Shown piece after piece: positions 60,471 through 60,478 of a stretch of DNA of 60,478 nucleotides (positions are counted from its first letter, which is position 1; the number at the start of each line of letters is the position of its first letter). The stretch lies in contig JANTGS010000006.1 in assembly GCA_024762795.1 (NCBI GenBank), positions 1-60,478 on the forward strand, given 5' to 3'. The stretch comes from Flavobacteriaceae bacterium. Lineage in GTDB: Bacteria; Bacteroidota; Bacteroidia; Flavobacteriales; Flavobacteriaceae. A program made the position numbers and the translations under genes. The notes beneath the pieces are model-generated. The model was not told the DNA's origin. It saw only the letters and a program-made list of their open reading frames with translations, and did no database searches.

Positions 60471-60478
60471 AAAGGTAT

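Overview
The window looks like chromosomal DNA of a marine-type Flavobacteriaceae bacterium (Bacteroidota). The basis is low G+C, a SusC/SusD/SusE outer-membrane system, a type IX secretion C-terminal sorting domain, mevalonate-pathway genes, a TSP3-repeat OmpA protein and promoters of the Bacteroidota form TTTG-N19-TAnnTTTG. I cannot name the species.

Layout. (1) 56-12294, minus strand: housekeeping and envelope genes (AddB-like nuclease, OmpA, PpiD-type foldase, CNNM/CBS protein, LptC, TPR protein, outer-membrane barrel, type III pantothenate kinase), then tRNA-Phe on the plus strand. (2) 12757-15237: a secreted EEP-family phosphodiesterase, a decayed reading frame and a YwqK/MORN-like protein. 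(3) 15248-21588: a stress or energy-limitation island with a small conserved-looking protein, two universal stress proteins, a PAS histidine kinase, a response regulator fused to a CRP/FNR DNA-binding module, a small membrane protein, an Hsp20 and a coiled-coil protein. (4) 21654-45006: a complete starch/maltodextrin utilisation locus. An eight-gene minus-strand operon (MFS transporter, beta-phosphoglucomutase, GH65 phosphorylase, GH13, CBM-esterase, GH31, two GH13) and a LacI regulator lie opposite susC-susD-susE and a T9SS-exported GH13 amylase. (5) 45113-54907: a cluster matching oxidative 3-keto-glycoside catabolism (GMC dehydrogenase with its Tat-exported small subunit, two DUF1080 proteins, ThuA, a TIM-barrel isomerase, three Gfo/Idh/MocA oxidoreductases). 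(6) 54914-60013: rluB-type pseudouridine synthase, UbiA prenyltransferase, mevalonate kinase, a second YwqK-like protein and diphosphomevalonate decarboxylase. (7) 60014-60478: decayed sequence including an IS66-like transposase tail.

The most interesting signal is regulatory and lies in region 3. Three promoters (before the two-domain USP, before Hsp20, and before a 0.4-kb stretch with no normal gene) share one geometry. Each has two FNR-like palindromes (TTGAC/T-N4-GTCAA/ATCAA type) whose centres are exactly 22 bp apart. In each, the proximal palindrome is centred 29.5 bp upstream of the first base of a TAnnTTTG-like -7 element, which corresponds to -41.5 (class II activator position). A fourth, weaker copy of the proximal site and -7 element precedes the 88-aa gene. 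The obvious candidate activator is the REC-CRP fusion encoded in the same island. The gene-less promoter appears to drive a roughly 210-nt structured transcript ending in an 11-bp hairpin, which is a candidate regulatory RNA. A perfect FNR-type palindrome also lies over the start codon of the kinase gene.

Regions 4 and 5 are ordinary in parts but notable together. The SusD protein carries an inserted SusE-type domain, and a hydrolytic/phosphorolytic alpha-glucan locus abuts an oxidative glycoside-cleavage cluster.
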